DNA from: Polytrichum commune
Taxonomy: Eukaryota > Streptophyta > Polytrichopsida > Polytrichales > Polytrichaceae
Assembly: GCA_950295325.1 (NCBI GenBank)
Contig: OX485808.1
Coordinates: 38,091,180-38,155,179, forward strand
DNA length: 64,000 bases
Direction of reading: 5' to 3'
The notes below the pieces were generated by a model. It was given only the letters and a program-made list of their open reading frames with translations, ran no database searches and was not told where the DNA came from. The position numbers and the translations under genes were made by a program. Below, in pieces: positions 22,189 to 32,170 of the stretch (positions are counted from its first letter, which is position 1; each line of letters begins with the position of its first letter).

Positions 22189-25100
22189 TCACCAGTGCCC
22201 AATCAACTCCCCCATTTTCACATGCTGGCCTTTTTCAAGCATGAAGGAGAAACCCTGTTTACCCCCTTCAGACTCACCAACTGGTGCCTCAAATACCAGA
22301 ACCACAGTTGAGCCCAAGTTGAACAAAGCAACCTCATCGCCAGCATTCACATTGTAGCCTTCCCCATTACTTCCGTACTTTTGCATGGTGACAATACTTT
22401 GTAGCTCCTTTCCAAACAGGGGTAAGTTTGTTTTCAGTTCTGGTTCTAACTTAATTTCTATCGAGCCAACATTTGTGGCACCTACTGCAGCCATGGCCAT
22501 CAGACCTTGTGACCACTCTCCTTCTAGAACAACCCTCTCATTTACAACATACAGATTCTTCATTGTCCGAACTGCACGATCATTCACAGGACATAATTTC
22601 CCTGCAAAATGGCGACGCAAGCAGATCTTCCAATCACTCGGGGCATGAATCCGATGGTAGGCACCTGGTCCAAGATAGAGCACACAATAGAACAAACCCT
22701 TCACTGACTTCAACGGTTCTCCCAGGTTTCGAGTCAATTTCAATTTTTGAGAACCTGATTCTTTCGAGGTTGGAGATGCGATCGTGAGGGTTTGATCCTT
22801 TTCACTCTCAGTCACAATCTTTGTCCCTGAAAACAAAAGCTCCACATCAGATTATGACAGATGCATGACTTAAGTATTTACGAGACCCAACCAACTCCTG
22901 ACCAAAAGTCACGCTGAGTTAAGAGAATAACTCTATTATCTGTGCACTCTGCTTCACAAAATTAAGGGGCCGTAGAAAATCTAAGGATGCATCCATCCAT
23001 TTTACTTGATGAAGACCACAAAAAGTGACAATCTCATAGAGAGAGTACCTGAAAGTTGAGGAAGAGCTCCCAGCAGAGCTGATAATGAATATGAGAACCC
23101 CTTCACCTGCGTGAACATCAATCGTGAGCATCCAGAACCTCGTGCAAAACTAGGTTATGTTTACAATATGAATACAATTTCAGAGAGTAGATTTCACAAG
23201 CTTTCCCCAAACCACAAAAATTTACATCCACATGGTATACCATCATTCCTTCATAGTTACCTGCTCAATCATGGTGCCTGAGCCCTGGATTTGTCCACAG
23301 CGAATGACAATTGCGTCCACAGGACTTATAAGATTGGTGGGACCAATAGCAAGTGGCCTTGCACCCTCTTTCAACTCCCGTGTGAAAAAAGCTTGTAGGG
23401 ACGGATACTCCTCTATCGGTTTCGATGCTTCCTCCAGATTTGAATTAAATGCTCTTGCCCAGCCTTTATACACGTAGGGGCGCAACCACATTGGGAGTTC
23501 TACTGATGTAAGCTCGCCCCACCTTCTTGAAATAAATCTCAGAGGCAGAATCTGAAACAAAATAGAGCTGCTGAGGAATAGGGAAATTGTTCAAAAGGAA
23601 GCTACCAGGAACACCTGATGCATAACACAAACAAAGAGCACACCACATATAATGACATGTACTCAAATATCCCATGGTGATGCAATTTTTAACAGTGAAT
23701 TCCCATGTAATTTGCTATTCGCCATTCAGAATTTGGGTTAAAGAGTACAACTTAGACCTAGCAAGCTCCTACTAAGTCCAATGTCAGCATTACATTGATA
23801 AGAACACACAAACAACAATAGAGAATATGAACCTCCAAATGTAAGGATAATTCAGGCAGTCCATAGTATACCAGAGAATGTTATACCATATCACACATCA
23901 TCTCCTACTATGAAAGTGAGCAATGTCAGACTGAAGTGAAATCCAGACAACGCACAAGTGACTTTTGCAAAGAACAGTATAGACAAGGGTCAACTCACAG
24001 ATGCCAAGCTAAATCAGGTAGACGTTGATGCATAATCTGTAACACTTAATTCACTATTTCTTTCAGTATTCACCACTTAGAATTTCGGTTCACCAGTGGC
24101 ACATAGAGCTAGCAAGTTCCTGTTAAGTTCGTTGCAAGCATTACATCAATCAGAAGCAACGTTGAAGGACATGTAAAGATAATTCTGTATGTAAAGATAA
24201 TTCTGACAATCCTTAATCATCCATAGAAAGTTCTACCATATCACACATCACATCCTACCATAGGATTATGCACTGTCAGACTGAAGTATAACTCAAACAC
24301 CGCACAGAGAATCAGGATTTAAGTTTCACGCTACAAGGAGAAGCCATAAAACACCTGCAAATGCTGATGTTAACGCAATTTTTCAGGTTGACGTTCAAGA
24401 ATAGGGCATAGACCTAGCAAGCTCCTGTTATGTTCATTGCAAGCAATACATCAAAAAGAAGCGAGGTTGAAGGACATGAACTTCCAAATGTATAGATAAT
24501 TCAGGCTATCCGTAATCAACCATAGTGTTTTTCTACATCTACAATATGGCACATCACATCCTACCATAAAATTAAAATTCAAGGCTACAAAGAAAGCCAT
24601 CAAATCTTAGATGCCATGCTAAATCAGGTTGATGCTAATGTCATCTTTGCCAATGAATTCCCTTCTTCATTGCCACCATTAAATTATAAAGAAATGACGC
24701 CGAAGGACATGAACTTTCGAATGTGAGGATTATTCAGGCAATACATGATTATCCATAGAATGTTCTACCATATGAGGCAGCACATCCTACCATGAAAGTA
24801 TGCAATACCAGGATGTAGTATAATTCAGAAAACGAACAGAGAAATTAGGGTTTTAAGTACAAAGGAGAAGCCATTAAGCACCTGCAAGAAAGTAGCCTTC
24901 CAGTCTGCTTCAAACTGGAGCTCTTGACCCTCAAGTCTCTGCTTCTCAAGCTTATTGTCCTCATACATGCGCCGAGCATGGAGCGCCCCGAGCATGAGCA
25001 ACGTGGCCACCGTAGCTCCAGGCACCATTCTAAGCACTGCTGATCCATTCGATGATCCACTTCCTCCTCCATAGCTGCTGCCATCCGATGACCCTAATGA

Positions 25101-25214
25101 GGCCCCATGCGATTGTCCAGAGAAATTCCTCGCCGCAGGTCTCCTCCGAGCTGCCGAATTTCGCCTTCCTAAAACCCCAATCACTCTGTACACCCTCCAC
25201 GGAATGGACCCCAT
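22189..25214 (-). CDS. PSD1: Phosphatidylserine decarboxylase, mitochondrial type
   Basis: Converts phosphatidylserine to phosphatidylethanolamine, normally at the mitochondrial inner membrane. Four minus-strand exons join cleanly with GT-AG introns: 25214-24882, 23551-23261, 23106-23049 and 22826-22189. They encode 439 residues, close to the plant family length. The N-terminus is Arg-rich, as in a mitochondrial presequence, followed by a hydrophobic segment at about residues 64-80. The catalytic set is present: Asp190 in LISPVDA, the YHRIHAP motif at 284-290, and LGST at 398-401. Self-cleavage at LGST gives a large beta chain and a short alpha chain with a pyruvoyl group made from Ser400. 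The usual Gly after the Asp (SPxDG) is Ala here, a mild oddity. The long first intron (23552-24881) holds diverged tandem repeats. ATG 25214 is the first in frame with the presequence. Confidence in family is very high; the exon joins are inferred from sequence. Confidence 0.95.
23690..24800. repeat. Diverged tandem repeat inside intron 1 of the decarboxylase gene
   Basis: Three to four imperfect copies of a 300-350-bp unit. The marker CTAGCAAG(C/T)TCCTG recurs near 23755, 24109 and 24412. A second marker, TACCATAT(C/G) followed by CACATC, recurs near 23884, 24236, 24543 and 24769. The last copy lacks the first marker, so it is partly deleted. These repeats make up most of the intron. Confidence 0.8.
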
Positions 25215-25417
25215 AGCAAAGATTCAAGAAAGGTTTTTGGAAAAATCTATATGGAGCGCCACCGAACCAACATTTTCACATCAGCATAAGTTGAATTACT
25301 GGTAGTTGCGAACAATATTGCTTTTGGAACTCGAAGAATCTAAATCGCTGTGCTGGATTTGAATTCAAGGTCGGTGCATTGCACCTTCCTTCGAAGGACC
25401 ACCAGGATTTTAGGGTC

Positions 25418-25425
25418 TAGGGTTT
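25418..25425 (-). promoter_or_regulatory. Telo-box upstream of the decarboxylase gene
   Basis: AAACCCTA on the minus strand, about 200 bp upstream of the start codon. Plant telo-boxes (AAACCCTA) are common near transcription starts of housekeeping genes and work with nearby cis elements. The match is exact, but its function here is inferred. Confidence 0.5.
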
Positions 25426-25778
25426 AAGCCCTTAAGGGTTCCCTTGTGTTTATACCCTGGCAGGTGGCACCGGTCTCGACAAGTGTATCGAGTTGCCGGG
25501 TATGACCGGGTATAGAGATATGGATAGGGAAGTCGTTGGGAAGGTAACAATGTCGGTGGTGTGAATAATTTTGGTTTTTCCTATAAAATTATGCAACTCA
25601 AATTTTAGGCAATCTTATCAAAGATCAAGTGATTTTGATACATTTTATGAAGAAAAAGGTTTGTACAATGATTTGGTGCAAACCAAGGATCAAGATCCAT
25701 ATTCCAACTGCACAAATGTGATTTAACATTAACTCCCTAAAACTTTCTCCTGTATGCCCACACAAAATAAATTTCATG
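25426..25778. other. Probable promoter region and intergenic sequence
   Basis: Contains short near-repeats such as GGGTATGACCGGGTATAGAG at about 25498-25517, but no further gene. Confidence 0.35.
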
Positions 25779-26021
25779 ATTCAAACTGTATAGTATAGGA
25801 TAACCCCTGGGCTTTGAGGGGCTACGATGTAAGTGTAAGGTAGAAATTTTGAAAACAAAGAATGATCACTATTGGTGCACCAAAAAAATAATGTTTATAA
25901 TTCAAACTGTATAGTATAGGATATTTTATTCAAGCTAAAACCCATGGGCTTTGAGGGGCTATGATGTAAGTGTAAGGTAGAAAATTTGAAAACAAAGAAT
26001 GACCACTATTGGTGCACCAAA
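25779..26021. repeat. Tandem duplication, about 121-bp period
   Basis: The block starting ATTCAAACTGTATAGTATAG at 25779 recurs at 25900. Both copies continue through GGGCTTTGAGGGGCTA and AAAACAAAGAATGA to GGTGCACCAAA. The second copy carries an extra ATTTTATTCAAGCTAAAAC insertion. Confidence 0.9.
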
Positions 26022-26450
26022 CTAGGGGTAGAATGATTCTTGCATGGACCCAAAATGGCTCGTTCTAAAAGTGGTGACATGAAAAGGATGCAATGATAGG
26101 TGGGATGTAGTGATTGGTTGGATAGGTGTTGTTTCACACTGCTTGCAATCACTTTTGGGTGCCATTAAGTTAATTGTTTAGTGTGCATTCGTACGTAAAG
26201 CAAGATATTTTGATGCTCAAATTAGGGAGGCTCTATTATACAAGTAGGGGGTTTGCCTTACTTGCCTCTTGGGGAAAATGTAACTAATTATTTACATGGA
26301 ATAGAAGTATGAAAGAACTTGCATTCCTCATCATTTTCTCTACTCCTTCTTTGAAAAGTGTTGCACAAATTTCAAGCCATTCGTTCTGCCCATATCAACT
26401 TATTTTCATTCTATTTTTGTATTTCTACCTTAGGAGGCCCAATTCAATGA
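26022..26450 (+). repeat. Dispersed repeat, inverted partner of 6420-6855
   Basis: Begins AGGGGTAGAATGATTCTTGC and ends TTTCTACCTTAGGAGG. It matches the minus strand of 6420-6855 along most of its length. It is noncoding and probably a non-autonomous mobile element of unknown family. Confidence 0.6.
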
Positions 26451-27314
26451 CTTGTCTTAAACGGACACCAATATAATGAGTGACGTGTGGTTAGATGTGG
26501 ATCTAAACACTAAACAATGCATGTATTTAAAAGAGAATGGATTGTGTGTTCAAAATTTGTTAATTATTCTAGACTCAATAGTCAACATAGTTCGTGTGCG
26601 AGGGGATGAATTCGGGGTGGGTTCCAAACATGTATGTGATTAAACCCTAATATCTCCATCCACGTTTGCAAATTGGTATCACGTTTCATAGCCAACATGA
26701 AAAGTAACCACCTAGGTACAACAACATGACCCTACTATCTTCTAATGAAATGTGAGATGGACAGTTGAGAGAAAGTCATAAATGGGGTATATTGTGTTTG
26801 TATGGTTGAAATAAAAAGCATTGTCTGCACTATATCCGATATTTGAAGGGCACTCCTTCATACAATAGAGTTATCCGTAGAGTCCAAGGATCAAACTCCA
26901 CGTGAGTTGGCCAAAAGGTGACTTTGAGAGCTCATGCAAAAAAGTCTCGTAAAAATGCATTTTCAAGGCTTAAATTCACATGCCCAAAGAGTGGTGTCAA
27001 GCTATCAAAAACACAATTTCTAGTTTGTCATATGAGTATTATGGGTGAGGCAAAACAACGTTGCAGAAGCTGATCCGGACTTTAAGTTAACAACTCCCAA
27101 GAACATATCTTGTTTCATATTCTAAAATTCTCTCAAAGTCTATGGGATTGCAAGAGGGAGGTCCAAGGAGTTCCACATGACTTTCAAAGAGGATCCTACA
27201 TATGATGAACTCACAAGCTCTTTATAGACAATTATCTCAAAGGATAAATCATGATGGATTATTTACAACCCATTGTGGGAAATCACGTATAATTTATTGG
27301 TCCCAAATCTAAAA

Positions 27315-27352
<38 letters not shown>

Positions 27353-28294
27353 GGAAGCGGGGAAAAACTACCATACCCTAGAACATGCTTTGAAAATAAC
27401 TCAAATTTCCAAAAGAAGTTTCTTATAACAAGGTAGGCTACCCTCGAATCCTTCCCAAATCATAGGTGTATTATGAAATATGTTTCCAAGGACTGATATA
27501 GAGGTAGGTGACATACAAAAAAACAATTAAATATTGAGGAGTAGATTTAATACTACAATTGTATAGTTGGAACAAATTTAATATTTAAGTCAATAGGGAA
27601 GAAAGGCTTGTAGGAAAACAATAATGCATATAATGGTATTTATTTGCGAAGTTGAGACATGCACATTCCAAAAAGAAAATTGTGGGTAGAAAATACAAGA
27701 ATATGATGAACACCCTAATCATATATAAAATTTGAAAAACCATGTGTCTAGATGTGTAATTCCACAAACAATGCAATGTGCATGCAACTAAAATGAGATG
27801 AGGTTGGCATGTACATTGATAACACTTGGTGGTACACATGGCAATCATCACATGAATTACAGATCCCATTATGACTTGCAGTTTCAGTCACAAAATCATT
27901 TGTTGTCGTCCTTGCCATGCTAGTGTCATCATCATCACTCACAAGTCATTCTACAAGCTATGGAATACTAGAGGGGACTTGAGCACCTAGAACAATGTAC
28001 CCCATACTCATGATAACAGAATGCATCCGTACTATCCTTGTTGCTATCATATGGATCATATGTCTTCCTGCATGGAGGACGTAGTATGATAGTTGGAAAG
28101 GTACGATGTGAGGCTAAAGCACTTCGTAAAAATTTGTGTGGAATTCGTTGTGATCTGAAAAGATGTTGGCGTAGTTAGTGTGGTGTGCGAGATCTTGTAG
28201 TCCTAGCCACCCCTCCTCCCAAAGATTCAACCCCATTTGGTGTGTGAGGACTAGTTTTGTATTCACAACCGCATACAAATTATGTCTCAAGCCT
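26451..28294. other. Intergenic, no gene seen
   Basis: AT-rich, with a TC microsatellite at 27319-27351. Part of 26529-26600 (AGACTCAATAGTCAACAT) matches the repeat family at 51155 and 61596. Confidence 0.5.
27319..27351. repeat. (TC)n microsatellite
   Basis: About 16 uninterrupted TC units. Confidence 0.98.
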
Positions 28295-28870
28295 TTAGAG
28301 GTTAACGTTTAAGTGTTGTCCCGACCCAATAGTTGGCAATCCACGTGGGAGGGCTACATGTCCATGTAGGGCTTGAAATTGAGGATTTGGTGGGCCAAAG
28401 CTTGAGGCTAGCGAAGCTTGTGGCTGCACTCCACAAATTTTTAGAGATGGTGGAAATGCCAATTTTTGACCATGTGCAAAAAACTGCCCGAGAATGGAAA
28501 CATTTGCGGGGCGGACACTTGCCCGAAACGACAAATACCGCAAATGAACCCCACCCCTTGCAGGGCCATTTGCGGCGTAGGTAAAGTTCTGAAACGGGTT
28601 TGAGGGCCGGCACAGGCTCCACAAATTGACACCCTTTATCCCCAACAAAATTATATGGCTGAGGTGCCATTGCCCGAGCTTGTTCAACATGCTGCCCGAC
28701 GAGCCCAAGAAGGGAGAATCCCAAAAAAAATTAGAGATTTCCTTCAGATGCCATGGCCGATTTGAGAATTTTCTTTTTCAGGTCAGGTGTGGGACAACCC
28801 TGGAGGATGTCTGAACCAGTCAGGGCAGCCTGATTTTACAAAAATAGAATCATGATCTATGAGCTCAATA
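28295..28870. other. Relatively GC-rich unclassified segment
   Basis: Open on several frames of both strands, but the translations look like random GC-rich sequence without domain signatures. It is directly abutted by the pogo-like element at 28871. I assign no function. Confidence 0.35.
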
Positions 28871-29470
28871 CAGTCTACCCTCTATAAATGTTAACCCTCG
28901 GGAGTGGATCAAAGTTAACATTTATAGAGGTGTTAACAGTTAACAATTACAAAATTACTTTTTTGAGCAATATACAAATCTTAACATTTATAAATATAAG
29001 CAATTGTGAAGAGTCCTTGTGAGAGAATACCATTCATAAAATTGCAAACCCAATCAAAACTTTATTCAATATCAAGTTTACAAATCACGGGTGAAGTATG
29101 AATCAATGGTTCTTTGGTGAGATTCATCTGCATGCACAACTTGCAAATATTTCTCAATATGCACCAACAAACCCACATACTTGGACACGTCACATGAACG
29201 TGATTCCATGTACCTTCTACTGGTACCAAAACTAGATTGCATGGTGAGAGAGAGAGGAATGTAACTGGATGTGTAGTTTTTATCATCCATATTATGGTTG
29301 TATTTCATTTGTTAACATTTATAGAGTCAAATTTACAAAGAAGGGAGTACCATTTTGTTAACAGTTAACACGTTTAACATTTATAGTGTGCAATATGTGA
29401 GGAGTAGAAGAAAGTTAACATTTAGAGAGGGTTAACACTTATAGGTGTAACATTTATAGAGGGTGGACTG
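28871..29470 (-). mobile_element. Pogo/Lemi1-like DNA transposon remnant, copy A
   Basis: The 600-bp element lies between TA dinucleotides (28869-28870 and 29471-29472). Its ends are 23-bp inverted repeats with one mismatch, beginning CAGTCTACCCTCTATAAATG on the left and CAGTCCACCCTCTATAAATG on the right. Several subterminal copies of GTTAACATTTATAG follow. TA target sites and CAGT-type ends rich in CCTCTATAAAT are known for plant pogo-like (Lemi1/Emigrant) elements of the Tc1/mariner superfamily. It retains a minus-strand transposase tail and is otherwise internally deleted. Confidence 0.85.
29078..29308 (-). pseudogene. Pogo-like transposase C-terminal remnant with PCNA-box
   Basis: Minus-strand open frame of 76 residues ending SHQRTIDSYFTRDL. 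QRTIDSYF fits the PCNA-interacting box (Q-x-x-I/L/M-x-x-aromatic-aromatic), which several pogo-type transposases carry near their C-terminus. No DDE catalytic domain or CENP-B-like helix-turn-helix remains in the element, so this cannot be an active transposase. Confidence 0.6.
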
Positions 29471-29472
29471 TA

Positions 29473-30192
29473 TCTAGAATTGGTGCCTCTGCCCAAATCA
29501 CCCAAATATTTTTGGGCACATTCCTTAACACTCACTTCACAGTGACGGAGCAATTTCCCTACCTCCAAACATTGTTTCACATACAAATTATACAATGCAG
29601 GGCAGTTTCTGAAACTTTCATTTTTTTTTAATTTTTTGTCAGGCTGCCCCACAGGGTTATGCTGACTTCACATGTCAAGCTCACATATCAGATGTGGTTG
29701 GATTTGTATGAAATTTTGACAGAGGTTACCAATCGAAGTCAATCTTACATCCATACGGTTGGATTCTTCCGTTCACATTTTGGTTTATGGAAAGCAGTCA
29801 AAACATTGTCACTGGTACTGTTCTGCCCGGAAATTTTTTTAAAAAAAAATTGCCTTTGAGCATTTAGAGGTTAAAGGTGTCGAGTGTTAGAAGTCATGTT
29901 TGTTACAAGCTAGTGCACTTACTTTCATAGACTCTTGAACCAAAAATAAGGGTATTGTATCACTTTAACTTTCCTTATATAACACTACATGTCATGTACT
30001 GTATGGGCGCAAGTATGGTACACTGAATGTCCCAATTTGTGCATGTGGTCCTAATTCCAGAAACACTCACTATTTTGTCAAGTTTAAAAATGAGTGAGGG
30101 TTAATTATTTTTTTACAGAGTGCTACTAAACTCATGAATATATGCTCTTTTACTATACATTTCATGAAAACTAGTGCGTGTTTTAAAACACA
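29473..30192. other. Intergenic, no gene seen
   Basis: A sequence resembling the segment left of the pogo element continues to about 29870. No coding region is supported. Confidence 0.45.
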
Positions 30193-30332
30193 AACATTAC
30201 TCAGTTGATGAGTTGTGTTCATGGGCTTAGCAGTACATTTGAGAATAAAGACTCCGGATGTTGAAATCCCACTGCTTTAGACTACATTTGAAGTCAGGGC
30301 AGTTGTACACAACTCATAACCTGAGTAATGTT
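30193..30332. mobile_element. Small MITE with AACATTACTCAG ends, copy 1
   Basis: 140 bp, with inverted ends AACATTACTCAGTTGATGAG on the left and the complement of AACATTACTCAGGTTATGAG on the right. A related copy in opposite orientation lies at about 48495-48632. It is noncoding. Confidence 0.7.
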
Positions 30333-30646
30333 ATGAATGCTTGTAGAGCGATAAAAAAAAACTTTAATCAAATGTAAACACATGCTTGTTGATGAATACA
30401 ACCGGCACTTTCGGTGAATAGTGTTGTTATGAATAGTATTTTTAAAAATTAGTGTTGGATAAACAATGCTTTGTACATCTTTTGATGGCATTACTTCATA
30501 CCTTGGACATCTAACTAAGTGGGCAACTATTTAGCTAGCTAAAAGCTCCGACTAGCTAAAGCTACGTAGGAATTCAGGGCCTCAAAAGAATAGCTAGCTA
30601 AAAATAAGTGCAATACTCCAGGTGAGGAAAGTTAGCTAATAACTAG

Positions 30647-30790
30647 TTGGAATCTAAATTTGATCTCAGTGGAATGAATGATGTCATTGCACCCAAACGT
30701 TCATCTCATTTTGAATTGCCAGATGACATTGACGATTCCGATGATAATGAAAATGAAGGAGATGACGATGAAGAAGAAAATGAAAATGAC

Positions 30791-30841
<51 letters not shown>

Positions 30842-30898
30842 GATGATAATCTATCACTAGTGTCAGTTGAAAGTGAGGAAGCCGACTATATGTGTTGA
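30647..30898 (+). CDS. Short Asp/Glu-rich ORF expanded by a GAT repeat
   Basis: 83 residues; MESKFDLSGMNDVIAPKRSS leads into an acidic tract built by the (GAT)n repeat and ends VSVESEEADYMC. The non-repetitive flanks have a plausible protein composition, so this could be the tail of a transposase or another gene fragment carried by the surrounding element. The ORF could equally be an accident of the microsatellite. No homology was recognised. Confidence 0.25.
30790..30847. repeat. (GAT)n microsatellite
   Basis: About 19 uninterrupted GAT units, translated as poly-Asp in one plus-strand frame. Confidence 0.97.
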
Positions 30899-31200
30899 TT
30901 TTAAGCCTTTCAATTTCTTTGTGCAACAACATGAAAATACAAAGCCAAGCCGAGAGTAATACAACCAAATATATATTATTTGGTTTCATTTGAATGGAAT
31001 TCTCTGGTTTAAAATGAATATTCATGTCACACAACTTCTTAGCTAGTCAAAGCTTAGTGAAAATGAAAGTTCCATAAAAGTTGGCTAGCTAAAGCTAAGT
31101 AAGAACCCTAGGTTCACTAAACCTAGCTAGCTAAAGCTAAGTGACAAATAAAGGCCCGGAAAATTTAGCTAGGTGATGCTAGTTGGCTAGCTATCCAAGG

Positions 31201-31526
31201 TCTGCACTATTTTCATAGCAAAGAGAAGTTTAGCATCACCTTCACTAATTTCCCACATGCACTATTAGGGCGAGGTTCCATGTACCGGTCCTAGTTCATT
31301 TTTTGAAAAATAAATGAATGGACAAATGGAAAAAGGGTGGTGCCATGTGCCCATCTCCCCTCACCCAAGAACCCATACCCTTCATGGATGGGTGTCCCGC
31401 ATTATACGTTGTGCAAGAACGGGTGCCAAAGGACCAGCGGTCCTAACGGTCAAGAGGACATGTGCCGGTTAGAGAGCTTCGGTGACAAGAATGGCCAATC
31501 ACCTTGGTACACCCTTGGATACTAAA
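31201..31526. other. Intergenic, no gene seen
   Basis: A 62-codon open frame at 31337-31525 lacks any recognisable feature. Nothing else is seen. Confidence 0.4.
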
Positions 31527-32170
31527 GGCCGTACCGTAGCACCATAGTTGGTTCGTGCAAAAATAATTCCCAAATAAAATACCCAAAAAATTTGGAAATT
31601 ATGAACTCAATCAAACGAATAAGTGAAATTTTATATTGGGAAAAATACTAATTAATGGATTTTGGACTCTTCTAAGCTCCAACCACATCAACACGCCATA
31701 AGAGGTTGCATGCTAACGTGTTAATGGCTTGGCACCCTGCTCACTCAAAGCAGCAAACTCTCTTTCTATATCAATCTCCCTCTCCTCCTTGCTAATAGGG
31801 ATAAAAGCAAAATCAACCCGTTGTTGTTTTAGTGCCATTTCTAACACCTTTCTCACACATGTGAAAGTGCAAATACATACAAAAGACCTGACACATACAT
31901 TGTGCAAAGACAAACAAGAGCCACACGAAGTAAGGTTAAGGTGGATAATTAGGTTTAAGGCGAAGAAACCGCCACGAATGAATGGAAAAAACAACAACAT
32001 ACTTCCAGTATTACTGAACCTTACAACAAAGAAAAAATAATTAAATATTTTTAAATCATAGGAGTGACAAAATTTCATAAATTATATTTTTAGTTGACAA
32101 ACCTTATTTTTCAATAAATAAATATATATTTGTTTTGAGGTGCACGAACCAACTATGGTGGTACGGTATT
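31527..32170 (-). mobile_element. TIR-bounded element with a short coding exon
   Basis: The left end (about 31529-31558) contains CACCATAGTTGGTTCGTGCA. The right end (about 32141-32170) holds the exact inverse of that 20-mer. Outside it, CCGTACC is shared, with a 4-bp insertion on the left. The roughly 640-bp element encloses a minus-strand open frame (31713-32078) whose last 44 residues look like real protein (DFAFIPISKEEREIDIEREF) and follow a splice-acceptor-like CACATGTGTGAGAAAG. No target duplication could be fixed. Family unknown. Confidence 0.6.

Larger units (their letters stand above)
30520..31200. mobile_element. Element with AGCTAGCTAAA subterminal repeats
   Basis: Both ends are crowded with variants of TTAGCTAGC and AGCTAAAGCTA: at least four in 30530-30650 and at least six in 31040-31195, many in inverted orientation. 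Clustered subterminal motifs are typical of transposase-binding regions in hAT and CACTA elements. The middle holds a (GAT)n run and the Asp-rich ORF at 30647-30898. Exact termini and target duplication are not evident. Confidence 0.5.
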
